Under the pieces are notes generated by a model. The model was not told where the DNA came from, made no database searches, and saw nothing but the letters and a program-made list of their open reading frames with translations. Source: Dyella silvatica (lineage in GTDB: Bacteria; Pseudomonadota; Gammaproteobacteria; Xanthomonadales; Rhodanobacteraceae). From it: a stretch of 64,000 nucleotides of DNA. The position numbers and the translations under genes are program-made. Location: assembly GCF_026283955.1 (NCBI RefSeq), contig NZ_JAPDPE010000007.1, forward strand, positions 1 to 64,000, given 5' to 3'. Positions 28,211 to 38,752 of this stretch are shown piece by piece. How positions within the stretch are numbered: position 1 is the first letter of the stretch; each line of letters opens with the position of its first letter.

Positions 28211-28975
28211 TTGCACGTCGTACCGTTACCGGCGCTCGCCGACAACTACATCTGGATGCTATACGACGACGCTAACCAGGCGATCGTCGTCGATCCCAGT
28301 GAAGCGGCCCCAGTCGAGGCGGCGCTTGCCGAGCGCAGGCTGACCTTGCGCGCGGTCCTGTTAACCCACCACCACAACGACCATATCGGTGGCGCGCAAG
28401 CGCTACGCGCGCGGCACCAGGTGCCGGTATTCGCGCCCTATGATGAACGCATCAGCGAAGCCACCCAGCGTGTCGACGAGGGTGACGTGATCACACTGGA
28501 TGCACCCAGGGTGCGCTTTCAGATCCTCGCGATCTCGGGCCATACCCGCAGTCACATTGCCTATGTCGGTGAAGGCGTGGTGTTTTGCGGCGACACCCTG
28601 TTCAGCCTAGGCTGCGGGCGACTGTTCGAAGGCACACCAGCACAAATGTTAAGCGCGCTTGACCGTCTTGCCGCGCTAGCGCCGGAAACCCAAGTTTGCT
28701 GTGGCCACGAGTACACCGCAGCCAATGCCCGCTTTGCCCAAACGGTTGAACCACATAATCCTGACCTGGCGATACGTGTACAGCAGGTCACCACGTTACG
28801 TGCGCAGGGCCGCCCCAGTGTGCCGACATCCATTGCCGACGAGCGGGCCAGTAATCCATTTCTGCGCATCGATCAAGACGCCATCATCGCCTGGTGCAGG
28901 CAACACGGCGCTCACCATGACCGCGTCAGCCGCTTTGCGGCCCTACGCGCTGCCAAGGACGCATTCCGCGGATGA
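28211..28975 (+). CDS. gloB: Hydroxyacylglutathione hydrolase (glyoxalase II)
   Basis: Hydrolyses S-lactoylglutathione in methylglyoxal detoxification. The metallo-beta-lactamase metal motif is LTHHHNDHIGG, followed by SGHTRSHIAY, FCGDTLFSLGCGRLFEG and CCGHEYTAANARFA; C-terminal NPFLR is typical. I choose the TTG at 28211 (GGAG six bases upstream) giving 254 residues; ATG at 28157 is an alternative. It overlaps the next gene's ATG by four bases. Confidence 0.93.
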   Translation: MHVVPLPALADNYIWMLYDDANQAIVVDPSEAAPVEAALAERRLTLRAVLLTHHHNDHIGGAQALRARHQVPVFAPYDERISEATQRVDEGDVITLDAPRVRFQILAISGHTRSHIAYVGEGVVFCGDTLFSLGCGRLFEGTPAQMLSALDRLAALAPETQVCCGHEYTAANARFAQTVEPHNPDLAIRVQQVTTLRAQGRPSVPTSIADERASNPFLRIDQDAIIAWCRQHGAHHDRVSRFAALRAAKDAFRG

Positions 28976-30210
28976 AAACACACCTACGCCCGTTACCTTT
29001 GGCGATGTCGATATTGCTGGCTGCATGTGCCAGCAATCCGACTCAATCACCTCAAACTCCGGCGATCCAGGCACCGCAGCCCGTCGTCGCTGACATTGCG
29101 CACAACGTCGGCACGATCAACAGCCCTGCGGTGCCCAAACCACAGGCCGATGTCTGGGAGCAGTTGCGCGGCAGTTTCGCCATGAACGATTGCGACGCCG
29201 ATCCCGCCATCATGGACTGGGCACACCGCTATACCGCGCAGCCGCAACGGTTCGAGGCGCAAGTTCGCGAAATCATGCCGCATCTCGTTTATGTGCAGCA
29301 GATAGCCGCCAAACACGGTGTTGCAGGCGAGTTTGCCCTGCTGCCCTGGGTTGAAAGCCACTACCGTTCCATCCCCGGTAGCAAAAACAATCCAGCGGGT
29401 ATGTGGCAAATCATGCCCGTTACCGCGAATGCCATGGGTATGCGTGTAGATAAGCGCTATGACGGTCGCCTCGATGTACCTGCCGCCACCGATGCCGTCA
29501 TGGCCCTGCTGCGGCGCTACCAAGATGATTTACAAGATTGGCGGCTGACCGACTACGCCTACAACGCTGGTGAGTTCGGTATCCGCAAAATGGTCGACCA
29601 GCACGGCATGCCGGCGAGTGAACCCGCCATACCGCGCCTGCCAGTCAAGCGGATCACCAAAGAACACCTGATCAAACTATTGGCCATGGCTTGCGTAGTG
29701 CGCCAGCCCGAGCGCTTCCACGTAAGCCTGCCCTCGCTACCCTCGGATCAGCGCCTGGTCTCCGTCGATGTGAATCGGACCATGCCTATCGCCCAGGCTG
29801 CCGATCATGCAGGCATGCCGGTGGATCAATTGAAGAATCTCAATGCGGCGTTCCGCAACGGCGTGGTGGACCCGCAGGCAGCATCCTATTTATTGCTGCC
29901 TAATAGCCAGGCGGAAAAGTTTCGCCTGGCCTTGCTGCAGCCCATCGACAAGAGCGACGGCGCGCAGGAAGACACGGCATTGATCTCGTCAGCCCCTATG
30001 GTTGACCAGAGCACGACCGCCGCCACGACTAAACCAACGCGCAAGGCCAAGAAGCAAACCCACACGGTGAAATCCGGCGAGACGCTTTGGAATATCGCTC
30101 GCACCTATTCGGTCGACGTCAAACAGTTGGAGCACTGGAACAACCTGCACGGCCAGAAGCTCAAACTCGGGCAAGTGTTGCAAGTCAGCGAATCAAGCGG
30201 CTCGAGCTGA
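28972..30210 (+). CDS. mltD: Membrane-bound lytic transglycosylase with LysM (MltD-like)
   Basis: A 412-residue lipoprotein that cleaves peptidoglycan glycan strands. The signal sequence ends in lipobox LLAAC. The SLT domain (about 110-230) has the catalytic Glu in LLPWVESHYRS followed by NPAGMWQIMP and YNAGEFGIRKM. One C-terminal LysM (about 362-410, HTVKSGETLWNIARTYS) binds peptidoglycan; MltD proteins often have two or more. It is translationally coupled to gloB by ATGA. Confidence 0.92.
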   Translation: MKTHLRPLPLAMSILLAACASNPTQSPQTPAIQAPQPVVADIAHNVGTINSPAVPKPQADVWEQLRGSFAMNDCDADPAIMDWAHRYTAQPQRFEAQVREIMPHLVYVQQIAAKHGVAGEFALLPWVESHYRSIPGSKNNPAGMWQIMPVTANAMGMRVDKRYDGRLDVPAATDAVMALLRRYQDDLQDWRLTDYAYNAGEFGIRKMVDQHGMPASEPAIPRLPVKRITKEHLIKLLAMACVVRQPERFHVSLPSLPSDQRLVSVDVNRTMPIAQAADHAGMPVDQLKNLNAAFRNGVVDPQAASYLLLPNSQAEKFRLALLQPIDKSDGAQEDTALISSAPMVDQSTTAATTKPTRKAKKQTHTVKSGETLWNIARTYSVDVKQLEHWNNLHGQKLKLGQVLQVSESSGSS

Positions 30211-30345
30211 TCACTTCAAGCGATGCCTAGATAGCCAGCTTTTATCCGCCTCCATACGGCAAAAGTAACCGGCCGCATTAGTCTTTGCCTGCTAGACTCC
30301 CGAACGCCGCGCCATTGAGGCGCGCCGTCAGCCCGGGAGGACGCC

Positions 30346-31128
30346 ATGGGATTCCTGCACGGCAAACGTGCTCTTGTGGTCGGCATCGCCAGTCAGCGCT
30401 CCATCGCCTGGGGCATAGCCAATGCCATGCATCGAGAAGGTGCGCAGCTGGCCTTTACGTATCAAAACGATAGGCTCAAGGATCGCGTCGAGGAAGCCGC
30501 CAACACGTTTGGCTCAAACATCGTGCTGCCGTGTGATGTCGCCGAAGATGCGCAGATCGAAGCGATGTATACCGAGCTGCGCAAGCACTGGGATGGTTTC
30601 GATATCCTCATCCATTCCGTCGGCTTTGCGCCCCGCGAAGCCCTGCAAGGTGGATACCTCGACAACCTCACTCGCGAAAGCTTCAACATCGCCCACGACA
30701 TTTCCAGCTGTAGCCTTGCCGCGCTGGCCAAGGCCGGGCGCTCGATGATGTCGGGCCGTGGTGGCGCCATTCTCACGCTTAGCTATCTTGGCGCGGAACG
30801 CGCGCTATCGGGCTATAACGTCATGGGTCTTGCCAAGGCCAGCCTCGAAGCCAACGTACGCTATCTGGCCTTCAACCTTGGGCCGGAAGGCACCCGCGTG
30901 AATGCCATTTCCGCCGGTCCGATCAAAACCCTGGCGGCTGCCGGCATTGCAAACTTCCGCAAGATGCTCGAACACGTCGACGAGAACGCGCCACTGCGTC
31001 GCAGCGTCACCATCGATGAAGTCGGTAATGTCGGCGCCTTTCTTTGCTCCGATCTCGCATCCGGCATCACCGGCGAAATCACCCACGTCGACGCCGGCTA
31101 CAACATCCTCGGGATGACAGGCATTTAA
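30346..31128 (+). CDS. fabI: Enoyl-ACP reductase FabI
   Basis: NADH-dependent last step of fatty acid elongation. The 260-residue length is typical. The N-terminus [20 protein letters not shown] is the FabI nucleotide-binding loop, and the catalytic Tyr-x6-Lys appears in [17 protein letters not shown] lies seven bases before the ATG. It stands alone with a downstream bidirectional terminator. Confidence 0.97.
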   Translation: MGFLHGKRALVVGIASQRSIAWGIANAMHREGAQLAFTYQNDRLKDRVEEAANTFGSNIVLPCDVAEDAQIEAMYTELRKHWDGFDILIHSVGFAPREALQGGYLDNLTRESFNIAHDISSCSLAALAKAGRSMMSGRGGAILTLSYLGAERALSGYNVMGLAKASLEANVRYLAFNLGPEGTRVNAISAGPIKTLAAAGIANFRKMLEHVDENAPLRRSVTIDEVGNVGAFLCSDLASGITGEITHVDAGYNILGMTGI

Positions 31129-31144
31129 GCGGTATAGCGCGCAC

Positions 31145-31174
31145 AAAAAAAGGCGGCCCATGGCCGCCTTTTTT
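31145..31174. terminator. Bidirectional terminator between fabI and ppiD
   Basis: GGCGGCC-CAT-GGCCGCC stem flanked by a run of seven A on one side and six T on the other. Confidence 0.92.
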
Positions 31175-31191
31175 CTTCTATGAAAGAGCCG

Positions 31192-33093
31192 CTACATGCG
31201 ATCTTTCGCAATCTTGATGGTGATGTTGGCTTTCAGCGCGCTGATGTATTCGCGCGTCGCCAGCGTCCCATAAGCCTGCGCCATATCTCCGCGCAACTTA
31301 TCTCGTTCGGCGGGTGTGATCTTCGACAAATCGCCATCCTGCACTTTATCCACGGCCAGCAACGCATAATTACCATCACGCGTTGCAGCAACAGCATACT
31401 GAGGCTTACCTGCCGCTGGGTGCGGCAACAAGAAGGCCTTCTCAAGCACTTCAGGCGGAACCGCTTGCTGCTGGATACGAGTCGCCTCGCTTACGCTCTG
31501 CACGCTGGCATTGACGGCAGCGGTCACCGCTTTCATGTCATCGCCCTTGTTGAGCTTTGCCAACAAATCATCGGCACGTTGCTTGGCAGCGGTAGCGACA
31601 CGTTCATCGAGGATTTTCTGGCGAATCGTGTCACGCACTTCGGCCAACGGGCGAGCCGCGGCTGGAACATGTTTGTCGACATGGATCACTACCGCGTGAT
31701 TGGTACCCAGATCGATCAAAGCCGAATTATTACCCTGGGCAAGCACTTCATCGGAGAATGCCGCAGCCACCACTTTGGGATTAGCAGCAATGCCTTCGCC
31801 GCCCTGGCGCGCGAACAGCCCGGTCGTTTTGATCGGCAATTTCAGCTCTTGCGAGGCGGTCTCTAGCGAAAGCGGGTTCTGATAGGTCTTATCGGCCAGA
31901 TGACCAGCGACCTCGTTGTACACGCGGTCGTACTCAGTCGCCGCGACTTCCTTGGCAATCTGCTCGCGCACATCCTCGAACGGCTTGGCCTGCCCGCTGC
32001 GCTCGTCGCGCAACCAAAGGATGTGATAGCCCTCATCAGGCGATAACACCGGCTTGGACACCTGGCCTTTCTGCATGGTGAACAACGCCTCGTCGAAAGC
32101 CTGATTTGCCACGCCCTTTTCGAGCCAGCCCAAATCACCGCCTTGACGCTTGGAGCCTAAGTCGTCCGAATTCTGTTCGGCCAACTTGGCAAAATTTTCT
32201 GCATTCGCCTCTGCGGCAATTTTCTCTGCTTTGGCTAAAGCGGCCTTCTGCTGTTCCGGCGTAGCGTTCTTCGGCACATTGATAAGAATGTGCGAAACCA
32301 AACGCTGCTCTGGCTGCACGAAACGCTGCTTCTCTGCCTCGTAGCGCTTCTTCAGCTCGGCATCGCCCGGCTGTGTATCGACTTTGAGATCGGCGCCGTT
32401 GACTTCGAGATACTTCACCGAAACCTGCTCGGGGCTCATGAAGTCAGCTTGATGTGCTTTGTAGAACGCATCAATCTGCGCATCAGTGACATTGCTATCC
32501 GTAAGCGCTGGCCGCGGAAGCACAGCAAAACGCAGGTCGCGACGCTGTAAACGTAGATTGAGGAAGCGATCCATATCTGCGTCAGTGACAATCGTGCTGC
32601 CAGTCAAAGCATCCGGCAACAGCTGTATCGCCAACTGAGAGCGCACTTCGTTCTCGAACATCGCCGGCGTCTTGCCCTGAGCTGCCAGGGTTGCGCGATA
32701 GGTGTTCAAGTTGAATTGCCCGTTGACCTGAAAAGCCGGGATAGAGGCAATCATGTCGCGGATGGCCAAATCAGACACTTTCATGCCCAAATCATCATTG
32801 GCCTTGAGCAATACTTGCTGATCGATCATCGAATCAAGCACACGCTGCTTCATTTCCGGGCGGTCGAAAATCGTCGTATCGGCTTGCTGCTCGCCAGCCT
32901 GCTGGCGAAGCTGATTCAAGCGATCTTGAAACTCTTTCTGGGTAATTTCTTGCTTGCCGACCTTGGCTACAAAGGTGTCGGTTTGCGCCATGAAGTACGA
33001 CTCGATGCCGAAAAATGCAACGGCAAAGACGCAAATGCCAAGAACGACGATAGACGGCCATCCGTGTAGCTTGTTACGCAATGCCTGCAACAT
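31192..33093 (-). CDS. ppiD: PpiD-type periplasmic folding chaperone
   Basis: An inner-membrane-anchored chaperone/peptidyl-prolyl isomerase at the SecYEG exit. The 633-residue protein has one N-terminal membrane segment (SIVVLGICVFAVAFFGIESYF), a SurA-N-like helical domain and a parvulin domain (about 265-360, LVSHILINVPKNATPEQQ, GGDLGWLEKG, GYHILWLRD). A long helical C-terminus ends near KIAKDRM. Its place downstream of hupB and tRNAs is the usual gammaproteobacterial context. Confidence 0.92.
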   Translation of the reverse strand: MLQALRNKLHGWPSIVVLGICVFAVAFFGIESYFMAQTDTFVAKVGKQEITQKEFQDRLNQLRQQAGEQQADTTIFDRPEMKQRVLDSMIDQQVLLKANDDLGMKVSDLAIRDMIASIPAFQVNGQFNLNTYRATLAAQGKTPAMFENEVRSQLAIQLLPDALTGSTIVTDADMDRFLNLRLQRRDLRFAVLPRPALTDSNVTDAQIDAFYKAHQADFMSPEQVSVKYLEVNGADLKVDTQPGDAELKKRYEAEKQRFVQPEQRLVSHILINVPKNATPEQQKAALAKAEKIAAEANAENFAKLAEQNSDDLGSKRQGGDLGWLEKGVANQAFDEALFTMQKGQVSKPVLSPDEGYHILWLRDERSGQAKPFEDVREQIAKEVAATEYDRVYNEVAGHLADKTYQNPLSLETASQELKLPIKTTGLFARQGGEGIAANPKVVAAAFSDEVLAQGNNSALIDLGTNHAVVIHVDKHVPAAARPLAEVRDTIRQKILDERVATAAKQRADDLLAKLNKGDDMKAVTAAVNASVQSVSEATRIQQQAVPPEVLEKAFLLPHPAAGKPQYAVAATRDGNYALLAVDKVQDGDLSKITPAERDKLRGDMAQAYGTLATREYISALKANITIKIAKDRM

Positions 33094-33145
33094 GAGAGTC
33101 TTCTCGCGATCGTTATCCGGCGCTCAATGCGCCGACCATAAATGA

Positions 33146-33170
33146 CAAGGGCGCCACACGGGCGCCCTTG
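33146..33170. terminator. Hairpin after tRNA-Asp/Val
   Basis: CAAGGGCGCC / GGCGCCCTTG 10-bp stem with a 5-base loop, seven bases past tRNA-Asp on the minus strand. It lacks a clear T-run. Confidence 0.6.
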
Positions 33171-33177
33171 CGAACTG

Positions 33178-33254
33178 TGGCGGAGCGGACGGGACTCGAA
33201 CCCGCGACCTCCGGCGTGACAGGCCAGCATTCTAACCGACTGAACTACCGCTCC
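33178..33254 (-). tRNA. tRNA-Asp (GTC), copy 2
   Basis: A 77-base tRNA whose reverse complement starts GGAGCGGTAGTTCAGTCGG with anticodon GTC. It appears identical to the copy at 20180-20256. Confidence 0.97.
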
Positions 33255-33262
33255 GCAGTTTT

Positions 33263-33337
33263 TGGTGGATGCTGTAGGGATCGAACCTACGACCCTCGCC
33301 TTGTAAGGGCGACGCTCTACCGCTGAGCTAAGCATCC
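33263..33337 (-). tRNA. tRNA-Val (TAC)
   Basis: A 75-base tRNA, GGATGCTTAGCTCAGCGG on the minus strand, anticodon TAC in CCTTACAAGG, encoded CCA. It lies between hupB and tRNA-Asp, the conserved site in this order. Confidence 0.97.
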
Positions 33338-33355
33338 AAACTAAGCGTAAGCCGC

Positions 33356-33628
33356 TTAGTTTAGGGCATCCTTCAAGGTCTTGCCAGCCTTAAAGGCCGG
33401 AACCTTTGAAGCCTTGATCTTGATCACTTCGTTGGTACGCGGATTACGACCGGTACGAGCGGCGCGCTTGCGCACAGTGAAGGTACCGAAACCAACGACC
33501 GAGACGTCCTCACCCTTCTTCAAGGACTTCTGCACGGTCTCGAAGAAAGCTTCGAGCGCACGGCCGGCATCAGCCTTGGTGAGTTCGGCTTTTTCGGCAA
33601 TGGCATTGATCAGATCGGTTTTATTCAT
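33356..33628 (-). CDS. hupB: DNA-binding protein HU-beta
   Basis: A 90-residue histone-like nucleoid protein. It opens [21 protein letters not shown] and carries the DNA-binding arm with [20 protein letters not shown]. It lies downstream of lon in the canonical lon-hupB-ppiD order, with an AGGGAGT ribosome site. Confidence 0.97.
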   Translation of the reverse strand: MNKTDLINAIAEKAELTKADAGRALEAFFETVQKSLKKGEDVSVVGFGTFTVRKRAARTGRNPRTNEVIKIKASKVPAFKAGKTLKDALN

Positions 33629-33967
33629 TGAGACACTCCCTTAAACGGTTATGCGGCCCGCGCAGTCAGTTGGGACAAGACAGCGCTGCCATGGATGATG
33701 GTTACCAGTAGCACCGCCTCGCGACCCCGCATCTCTGCGCTTCTAAAAGCGGCGCTAGGATTGCGGTGTCGCCTTTATACCAGTGCCCCCGAGGGTCCGC
33801 AATACAAGCTATACCAAGGCTTTCAGGCCCATGCAGGTTAGCTCAGTGACTTGCATTAGGGAACGCGAACCGTTACGCCAAGTATTCACGCACACTAAAC
33901 AGCCAGAGCAAAACGGGAGGCATGAACACCACGCCTCCCGTCACTCACCATGCGTCAATCAAGCCGT
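33629..33967 (-). other. Non-coding gap between lon and hupB
   Basis: 339 bases with no convincing gene. It contains the lon terminator at its left part and presumably the hupB promoter next to 33629. I could not fix -35/-10 boxes with confidence. Confidence 0.6.
33908..33941 (-). terminator. Terminator region near lon 3' end
   Basis: ACGGGAGGC (33913-33921) pairs with GCCTCCCGT (33933-33941) and is followed on the minus strand by TTTTGCTC. It lies just beyond the lon stop at 33968. Confidence 0.75.
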
Positions 33968-36478
33968 TCAGTGCGGCCGAGTATGCGCCTCGGGCGAATC
34001 TTCTGTCGGTGCATCGACAGCAGCGGCCACGACTTCACCCTCTGTCGCCTGCAGCGGCTGTAGCGGGCGCTCCAGTGCAATACCCAGGACCTCATCAATC
34101 CATCGCACCGGATGGATCTCAAGCGAATCGGTGATGTTTTTCGGTATGTCCGCCAGATCTTTCTTGTTTTCGTCGGGAATGATGACCGTGGTAATGCCAC
34201 CGCGATGCGCCGCCAACAATTTCTCTTTGAGACCACCAATAGGCAGCACACGGCCACGCAGCGTTATCTCACCGGTCATCGCCACCTCGGAACGCACTGG
34301 AACCTTGGTCAGCGCAGAAACCAAAGCGGTGCACATCGCAATACCGGCACTCGGGCCGTCTTTTGGCGTGGCACCTTCCGGCACGTGGATATGCAGATCA
34401 AGCTTTTCGTGAAAACTTGGATCAATACCCAGCTGCTCGGCACGTGCACGGACTACCGATAACGCTGCCTGGATCGACTCTTTCATGACATCGCCAAGCT
34501 GACCGGTATTGACCAGCCGTCCCTTACCTGCAACCACCGAAGCCTCAATACTGAGCAACTCGCCGCCGACCTGGGTCCAGGCCAAACCGGTTACCAGGCC
34601 AACCTCGTTCTGCAGCTCTTTGCGGCCAAAATCGAAACGACGTACACCCAGGTAATGCTCGAGGTTGCCAGAGTCAACAACAACCCGGCCAGGAGTCGCC
34701 TTTGACTTGGCCGATTTAGCCGTCTTTACGGCTGCAGAAGCAGCCTTGCCCTTGGCCTTTTTGACTTCGCCTAGCATCAATTCCTTGACCACTTTGCGGC
34801 AAATCTTGGAGATTTCGCGCTCCAGGTTGCGCACGCCGGACTCACGCGAGTAATAACGCACGATGTCCCTAACCGCCTCTTCAGCAACGCTCAGCTCTTC
34901 CGGCTTAAGGCCGTTTGCCTTCAGCTGCTTAGGCAGCAAATAACGCAACGCAATCGCCAGCTTCTCGTCCTCGGTGTATCCGGGAATACGGATAACCTCC
35001 ATACGATCAAGCAAGGGCCCTGGAATATTCAACGAGTTGGCGGTTGCCACCCACATCACTTCGGACAGGTCCAGGTCGACCTCCAGGTAGTGATCGTTGA
35101 ATGCATGGTTTTGCTCAGGATCCAACACCTCCAGCAATGCTGAAGACGGATCGCCACGGAAATCCATCGACATCTTGTCGATCTCATCGAGCACGAACAG
35201 TGGATTCTTGGTGCCGATCTTGTTCATGTTTTGCACGATGCGGCCCGGCATCGACCCGATATAGGTGCGTCGATGGCCGCGAATTTCCGCCTCGTCACGC
35301 ACGCCACCTAGACTCATGCGGACAAATTTGCGATTGGTCGCCTTGGCAATCGACTGCCCCAGCGAGGTCTTGCCCACGCCCGGCGGCCCAACCAAGCACA
35401 AGATCGGCCCTTTCATCACACTCACGCGCTGCTGTACAGCGAGATACTCAAGAATGCGGTCCTTGACCTTTTCCAGGCCAAAGTGATCTGCATCGAGCAC
35501 TTCTTGCGCGAGCTGTAAATCCTTACGTACCTTGCTACGCTTTTTCCACGGCACGCCGATCAACCAATCCAGATAGTTGCGCACGACCGTGGCTTCAGCT
35601 GACATCGGCGACATCTGACGAAGCTTGCCAAACTCCTGGCGCGCCTTCGTCAACACCGCCTTGGGCATACCAGAAGATTCGATCTTCTTTTGCAGCTCCT
35701 CGATCTCATTCGGGCCATCCTCGCTCTCACCAAGCTCTTTCTGGATCGCCTTCATCTGCTCGTTGAGGTAGTACTCGCGCTGGCTCTTTTCCATCTGCGA
35801 CTTGACACGACCGCGGATGCGCTTTTCCACCTGCTGCAAATCCATCTCGCCATCGACCAAGCCGATAAGCAGCTCCAGGCGCTGCCCAACGTCGGCGGTC
35901 TCCAACACCTTCTGCTTGTCCGCCATACGCACCGACAAATGCGCGGCGATGGAATCGGCCAAGCGCGACGGATCATCAATACCGGACAAGGTCGCCAACA
36001 CTTCGGGCGGCAACTTGCGGCTCTGTTTGACCAATTGTTCGAACAGCGAAATCAGCGTGCGCGAAACAACGTCCAGCTCGCGCTCTTTGGTGCTGTAAAC
36101 CGACTCGATGACATGCGAGCTGGCCGTCAGCATGCCGCCGTCTTCGTGATAATTCTCGATGGTGACACGCGACTGGCCCTCAACCAGCACCTTGACCGTG
36201 CCATCGGGCAACTTAAGCAATTGCAGGACACTTGCGAGGGTACCAATCTGGTGCAAATCGCCGATCTCCGGATCATCGATATCCGGACTCTTTTGCGCCA
36301 CCAACAGAATCTGTCGTTCACCCTCCATGGCGCGCTCCAGCGCACGCATCGATTTATCGCGGCCAACGAAGAGCGGTATCACCATGTGCGGGTAGACAAC
36401 CACGTCACGCAACGGCAGCACGGGCAAAGCATCCAGCGTGGCGCCGGCTGCTACGGGAAGGGAGGCGTTTTTTGCCAT
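33968..36478 (-). CDS. lon: ATP-dependent protease Lon
   Basis: Cytoplasmic AAA+ serine protease of 836 residues, slightly longer than E. coli Lon (784). The N-terminal substrate domain starts [23 protein letters not shown]. Walker A is [12 protein letters not shown]. The Ser-Lys dyad is in [12 protein letters not shown] and [12 protein letters not shown]. There is an Ala/Lys-rich insertion between ATPase and protease ([19 protein letters not shown]) and an acidic/Ala-rich C-terminal tail, which account for the extra length. Confidence 0.97.
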   Translation of the reverse strand: MAKNASLPVAAGATLDALPVLPLRDVVVYPHMVIPLFVGRDKSMRALERAMEGERQILLVAQKSPDIDDPEIGDLHQIGTLASVLQLLKLPDGTVKVLVEGQSRVTIENYHEDGGMLTASSHVIESVYSTKERELDVVSRTLISLFEQLVKQSRKLPPEVLATLSGIDDPSRLADSIAAHLSVRMADKQKVLETADVGQRLELLIGLVDGEMDLQQVEKRIRGRVKSQMEKSQREYYLNEQMKAIQKELGESEDGPNEIEELQKKIESSGMPKAVLTKARQEFGKLRQMSPMSAEATVVRNYLDWLIGVPWKKRSKVRKDLQLAQEVLDADHFGLEKVKDRILEYLAVQQRVSVMKGPILCLVGPPGVGKTSLGQSIAKATNRKFVRMSLGGVRDEAEIRGHRRTYIGSMPGRIVQNMNKIGTKNPLFVLDEIDKMSMDFRGDPSSALLEVLDPEQNHAFNDHYLEVDLDLSEVMWVATANSLNIPGPLLDRMEVIRIPGYTEDEKLAIALRYLLPKQLKANGLKPEELSVAEEAVRDIVRYYSRESGVRNLEREISKICRKVVKELMLGEVKKAKGKAASAAVKTAKSAKSKATPGRVVVDSGNLEHYLGVRRFDFGRKELQNEVGLVTGLAWTQVGGELLSIEASVVAGKGRLVNTGQLGDVMKESIQAALSVVRARAEQLGIDPSFHEKLDLHIHVPEGATPKDGPSAGIAMCTALVSALTKVPVRSEVAMTGEITLRGRVLPIGGLKEKLLAAHRGGITTVIIPDENKKDLADIPKNITDSLEIHPVRWIDEVLGIALERPLQPLQATEGEVVAAAVDAPTEDSPEAHTRPH

Positions 36479-36589
36479 GAAAAATTTCCCTCAAAGGAGT
36501 GAATCGGTTTCGCCTCGACACTGCGCCGGAGGCACTGATACGTCAAGTGGAGGCGCCGGCCCCTGCACACAAGTGCAAGCGACGGCGAT

Positions 36590-36624
36590 AAAAAAAACGG
36601 CCCCGACGCTTACGCCGGGGCCGT
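36590..36624 (-). terminator. Terminator after clpX
   Basis: ACGGCCCCG / CGGGGCCGT stem (36597-36624), followed on the minus strand by a run of seven or more T. It separates clpX from lon. Confidence 0.9.
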
Positions 36625-36653
36625 CTTGAGTTCGGCAGAACTTTAACCTGAGT

Positions 36654-37949
36654 TCAGGCGGCGTCGCCGCCGTCAGCCGCAATGCGTTGCTGCTGCAGAT
36701 TGCCGCGGTAGATCAGATAAGGCTCAGCCTGGCCGTCGATCACCGCATCGTCCACAACGACCTTGCTGACATGCTCCAGCGAAGGCAGCTCGTACATGGT
36801 TTCAAGCAACACCTGCTCCAGAATGGTGCGTAGGCCACGAGCACCCGTCTTGCGCTTAAGCGCCTTGCGGGCAATGGCCTGCAGCGCCTCTGGACGGAAT
36901 TCGAGCTCTACGCCTTCCATCTCGAACAGTTTTTTAAACTGCTTGGTGACTGCGTTTCTCGGCTCGGTAAGAATCTTCACCAAAGCCGCCTCATCCAACT
37001 CGTCCAGCGTCGCTACCACCGGCAAACGACCCACGAACTCGGGAATCAGGCCATAGCGCACCAAGTCGGAAGGCTCCACATCAGCAAGCACCTTACCGAG
37101 ATTCTCCGTACGCTCTTTGCTGCGCACCTCCGCCGAGAATCCAATGCTGGTGTTCTCCGAGCGCTGCTGAATAACCTTTTCCAGTCCGGCAAATGCACCA
37201 CCGCACATGAACAAGATGTTCTTAGTGTCCACCTGCAGGAATTCCTGCTGCGGATGCTTGCGCCCCCCCTGAGGCGGCACCGAGGCCAGCGTGCCTTCGA
37301 TGAGCTTGAGCAGGGCCTGCTGTACACCCTCGCCTGAAACATCGCGGGTGATTGACGGGTTTTCGCTCTTGCGCGAGATCTTGTCGATCTCGTCGATGTA
37401 GACGATACCGGACTGCGCCTTATCCACATCGTAGTCGCACTTCTGCAACAGCTTTTGGATAATGTTCTCTACGTCCTCGCCCACATAACCCGCTTCGGTA
37501 AGCGTCGTGGCGTCAGCGATAGTGAACGGCACATTGAGCAGGCGTGCCAGCGTTTCCGCCAGCAAGGTCTTGCCCGAACCGGTGGGACCAATCAGGAGGA
37601 TGTTGGATTTACCCAACTCGATATCGTCACTTTTCTGCCGTGACTCGATCCGCTTGTAGTGGTTGTACACCGCTACCGCCAACGCTTTCTTGGCACGAGT
37701 CTGGCCGACTACGTACTGGTCAAGCGTTTCCATGATTTCTTTGGGCTTGGGCAGCTGGGTACGCCCTGAGGCAGCCTTCTCCTCAAGCTCTTCACGGATG
37801 ATGTCGTTGCAAAGCTCTACGCACTCGTCGCAGATGAACACGGATGGACCCGCGATCAGCTTGCGCACTTCATGCTGGCTCTTGCCGCAGAAAGAGCAGT
37901 AGAGAATCTTGCCGCTGTCGTTGGAACGGCCCTGCCGCTCGTCGCTCAT
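36654..37949 (-). CDS. clpX: ClpXP unfoldase subunit ClpX
   Basis: AAA+ unfoldase for ClpP. From [13 protein letters not shown] it has 431 residues. The zinc-binding domain has [11 protein letters not shown] and CDECVELC. Walker A is [15 protein letters not shown], Walker B VYIDEIDK, and the ClpP-binding IGF-type loop region is in [11 protein letters not shown]. The frame extends to 38012 without family resemblance. Confidence 0.97.
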   Translation of the reverse strand: MSDERQGRSNDSGKILYCSFCGKSQHEVRKLIAGPSVFICDECVELCNDIIREELEEKAASGRTQLPKPKEIMETLDQYVVGQTRAKKALAVAVYNHYKRIESRQKSDDIELGKSNILLIGPTGSGKTLLAETLARLLNVPFTIADATTLTEAGYVGEDVENIIQKLLQKCDYDVDKAQSGIVYIDEIDKISRKSENPSITRDVSGEGVQQALLKLIEGTLASVPPQGGRKHPQQEFLQVDTKNILFMCGGAFAGLEKVIQQRSENTSIGFSAEVRSKERTENLGKVLADVEPSDLVRYGLIPEFVGRLPVVATLDELDEAALVKILTEPRNAVTKQFKKLFEMEGVELEFRPEALQAIARKALKRKTGARGLRTILEQVLLETMYELPSLEHVSKVVVDDAVIDGQAEPYLIYRGNLQQQRIAADGGDAA

Positions 37950-37995
37950 GCTTTTGATCCTGCTGGTAAATCCATTGCGAGGCGAGAATAGCACA

Positions 37996-38027
37996 GGGCT
38001 TCGCGTCTGCATTCAGACGCGAAGCCC
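37996..38027. repeat. 14-bp perfect hairpin between clpP and clpX
   Basis: GGGCTTCGCGTCTG and CAGACGCGAAGCCC with a 4-base loop in the clpP-clpX intergenic gap. There is no T-run on the minus strand. It may set the clpP:clpX transcript ratio by attenuation or RNA stabilisation. Confidence 0.7.
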
Positions 38028-38055
38028 ATGGCTTTACTAGCCAGGAAGGGCCGTA

Positions 38056-38685
38056 TCAGGCCGATTTGACCGTCTCTACGGCGCGCTTATCCAGCACCGA
38101 ATCGATCAAACCGTACTCACGGGCGGCTTCAGCACTCATGAAACGGTCACGCTCCATGTCCTTTTCGATCTTGTCCAGCGGCTGGCCGGTATGATCAACA
38201 TAAATCTGGTTCAAACGACGACGCAGGTAGAGAATTTCCTGTGCCTGGATCTCGATGTCAGTAGCCTGACCACGAGCGCCACCCGATGGCTGATGAATCA
38301 TCACGCGCGAATTGGGCAAGGAATAACGCTTACCCTTGGCGCCAGCCATCAGCAGCAGCGATGCTGCACTGCAAGCTTGACCGATGCACATCGTGCTGAC
38401 GTCCGGCTTGATGAACTGCATGGTGTCGTAGATGGCTAGCCCGGCAGTAACCGCCCCGCCCGGGCTATTGATGTACAGATTGATGTCCTTGTCCGGATTT
38501 TCGGACTCCAGGAACAACATCTGCGCCACGAGGATATTGGCGACCTGGTCGTTCACTTCACCGACCAGAAAAATCACCCGCTCCTTCAACAAGCGCGAGT
38601 AAATGTCATATGACCGCTCGCCACGAGCAGTCTGCTCGACGACGATAGGCACCAAGTTGAGGTTCTGGATTTGATCCATGGCCAT
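38056..38685 (-). CDS. clpP: ClpP protease subunit
   Basis: Serine protease of ClpXP/ClpAP. From the ATG at 38685 (GGAG about ten bases upstream) it has 209 residues. The catalytic serine is in [11 protein letters not shown], the histidine in VMIHQPSGG, and the aspartate follows near residue 180. It lies between tig and clpX as usual. Confidence 0.96.
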   Translation of the reverse strand: MAMDQIQNLNLVPIVVEQTARGERSYDIYSRLLKERVIFLVGEVNDQVANILVAQMLFLESENPDKDINLYINSPGGAVTAGLAIYDTMQFIKPDVSTMCIGQACSAASLLLMAGAKGKRYSLPNSRVMIHQPSGGARGQATDIEIQAQEILYLRRRLNQIYVDHTGQPLDKIEKDMERDRFMSAEAAREYGLIDSVLDKRAVETVKSA

Positions 38686-38752
38686 GCTTGCGGCTCTCCG
38701 GGTTGATGGGCCTGACGAACGACCTGATGGAATCAGCTCTTGCGAACCCGAC

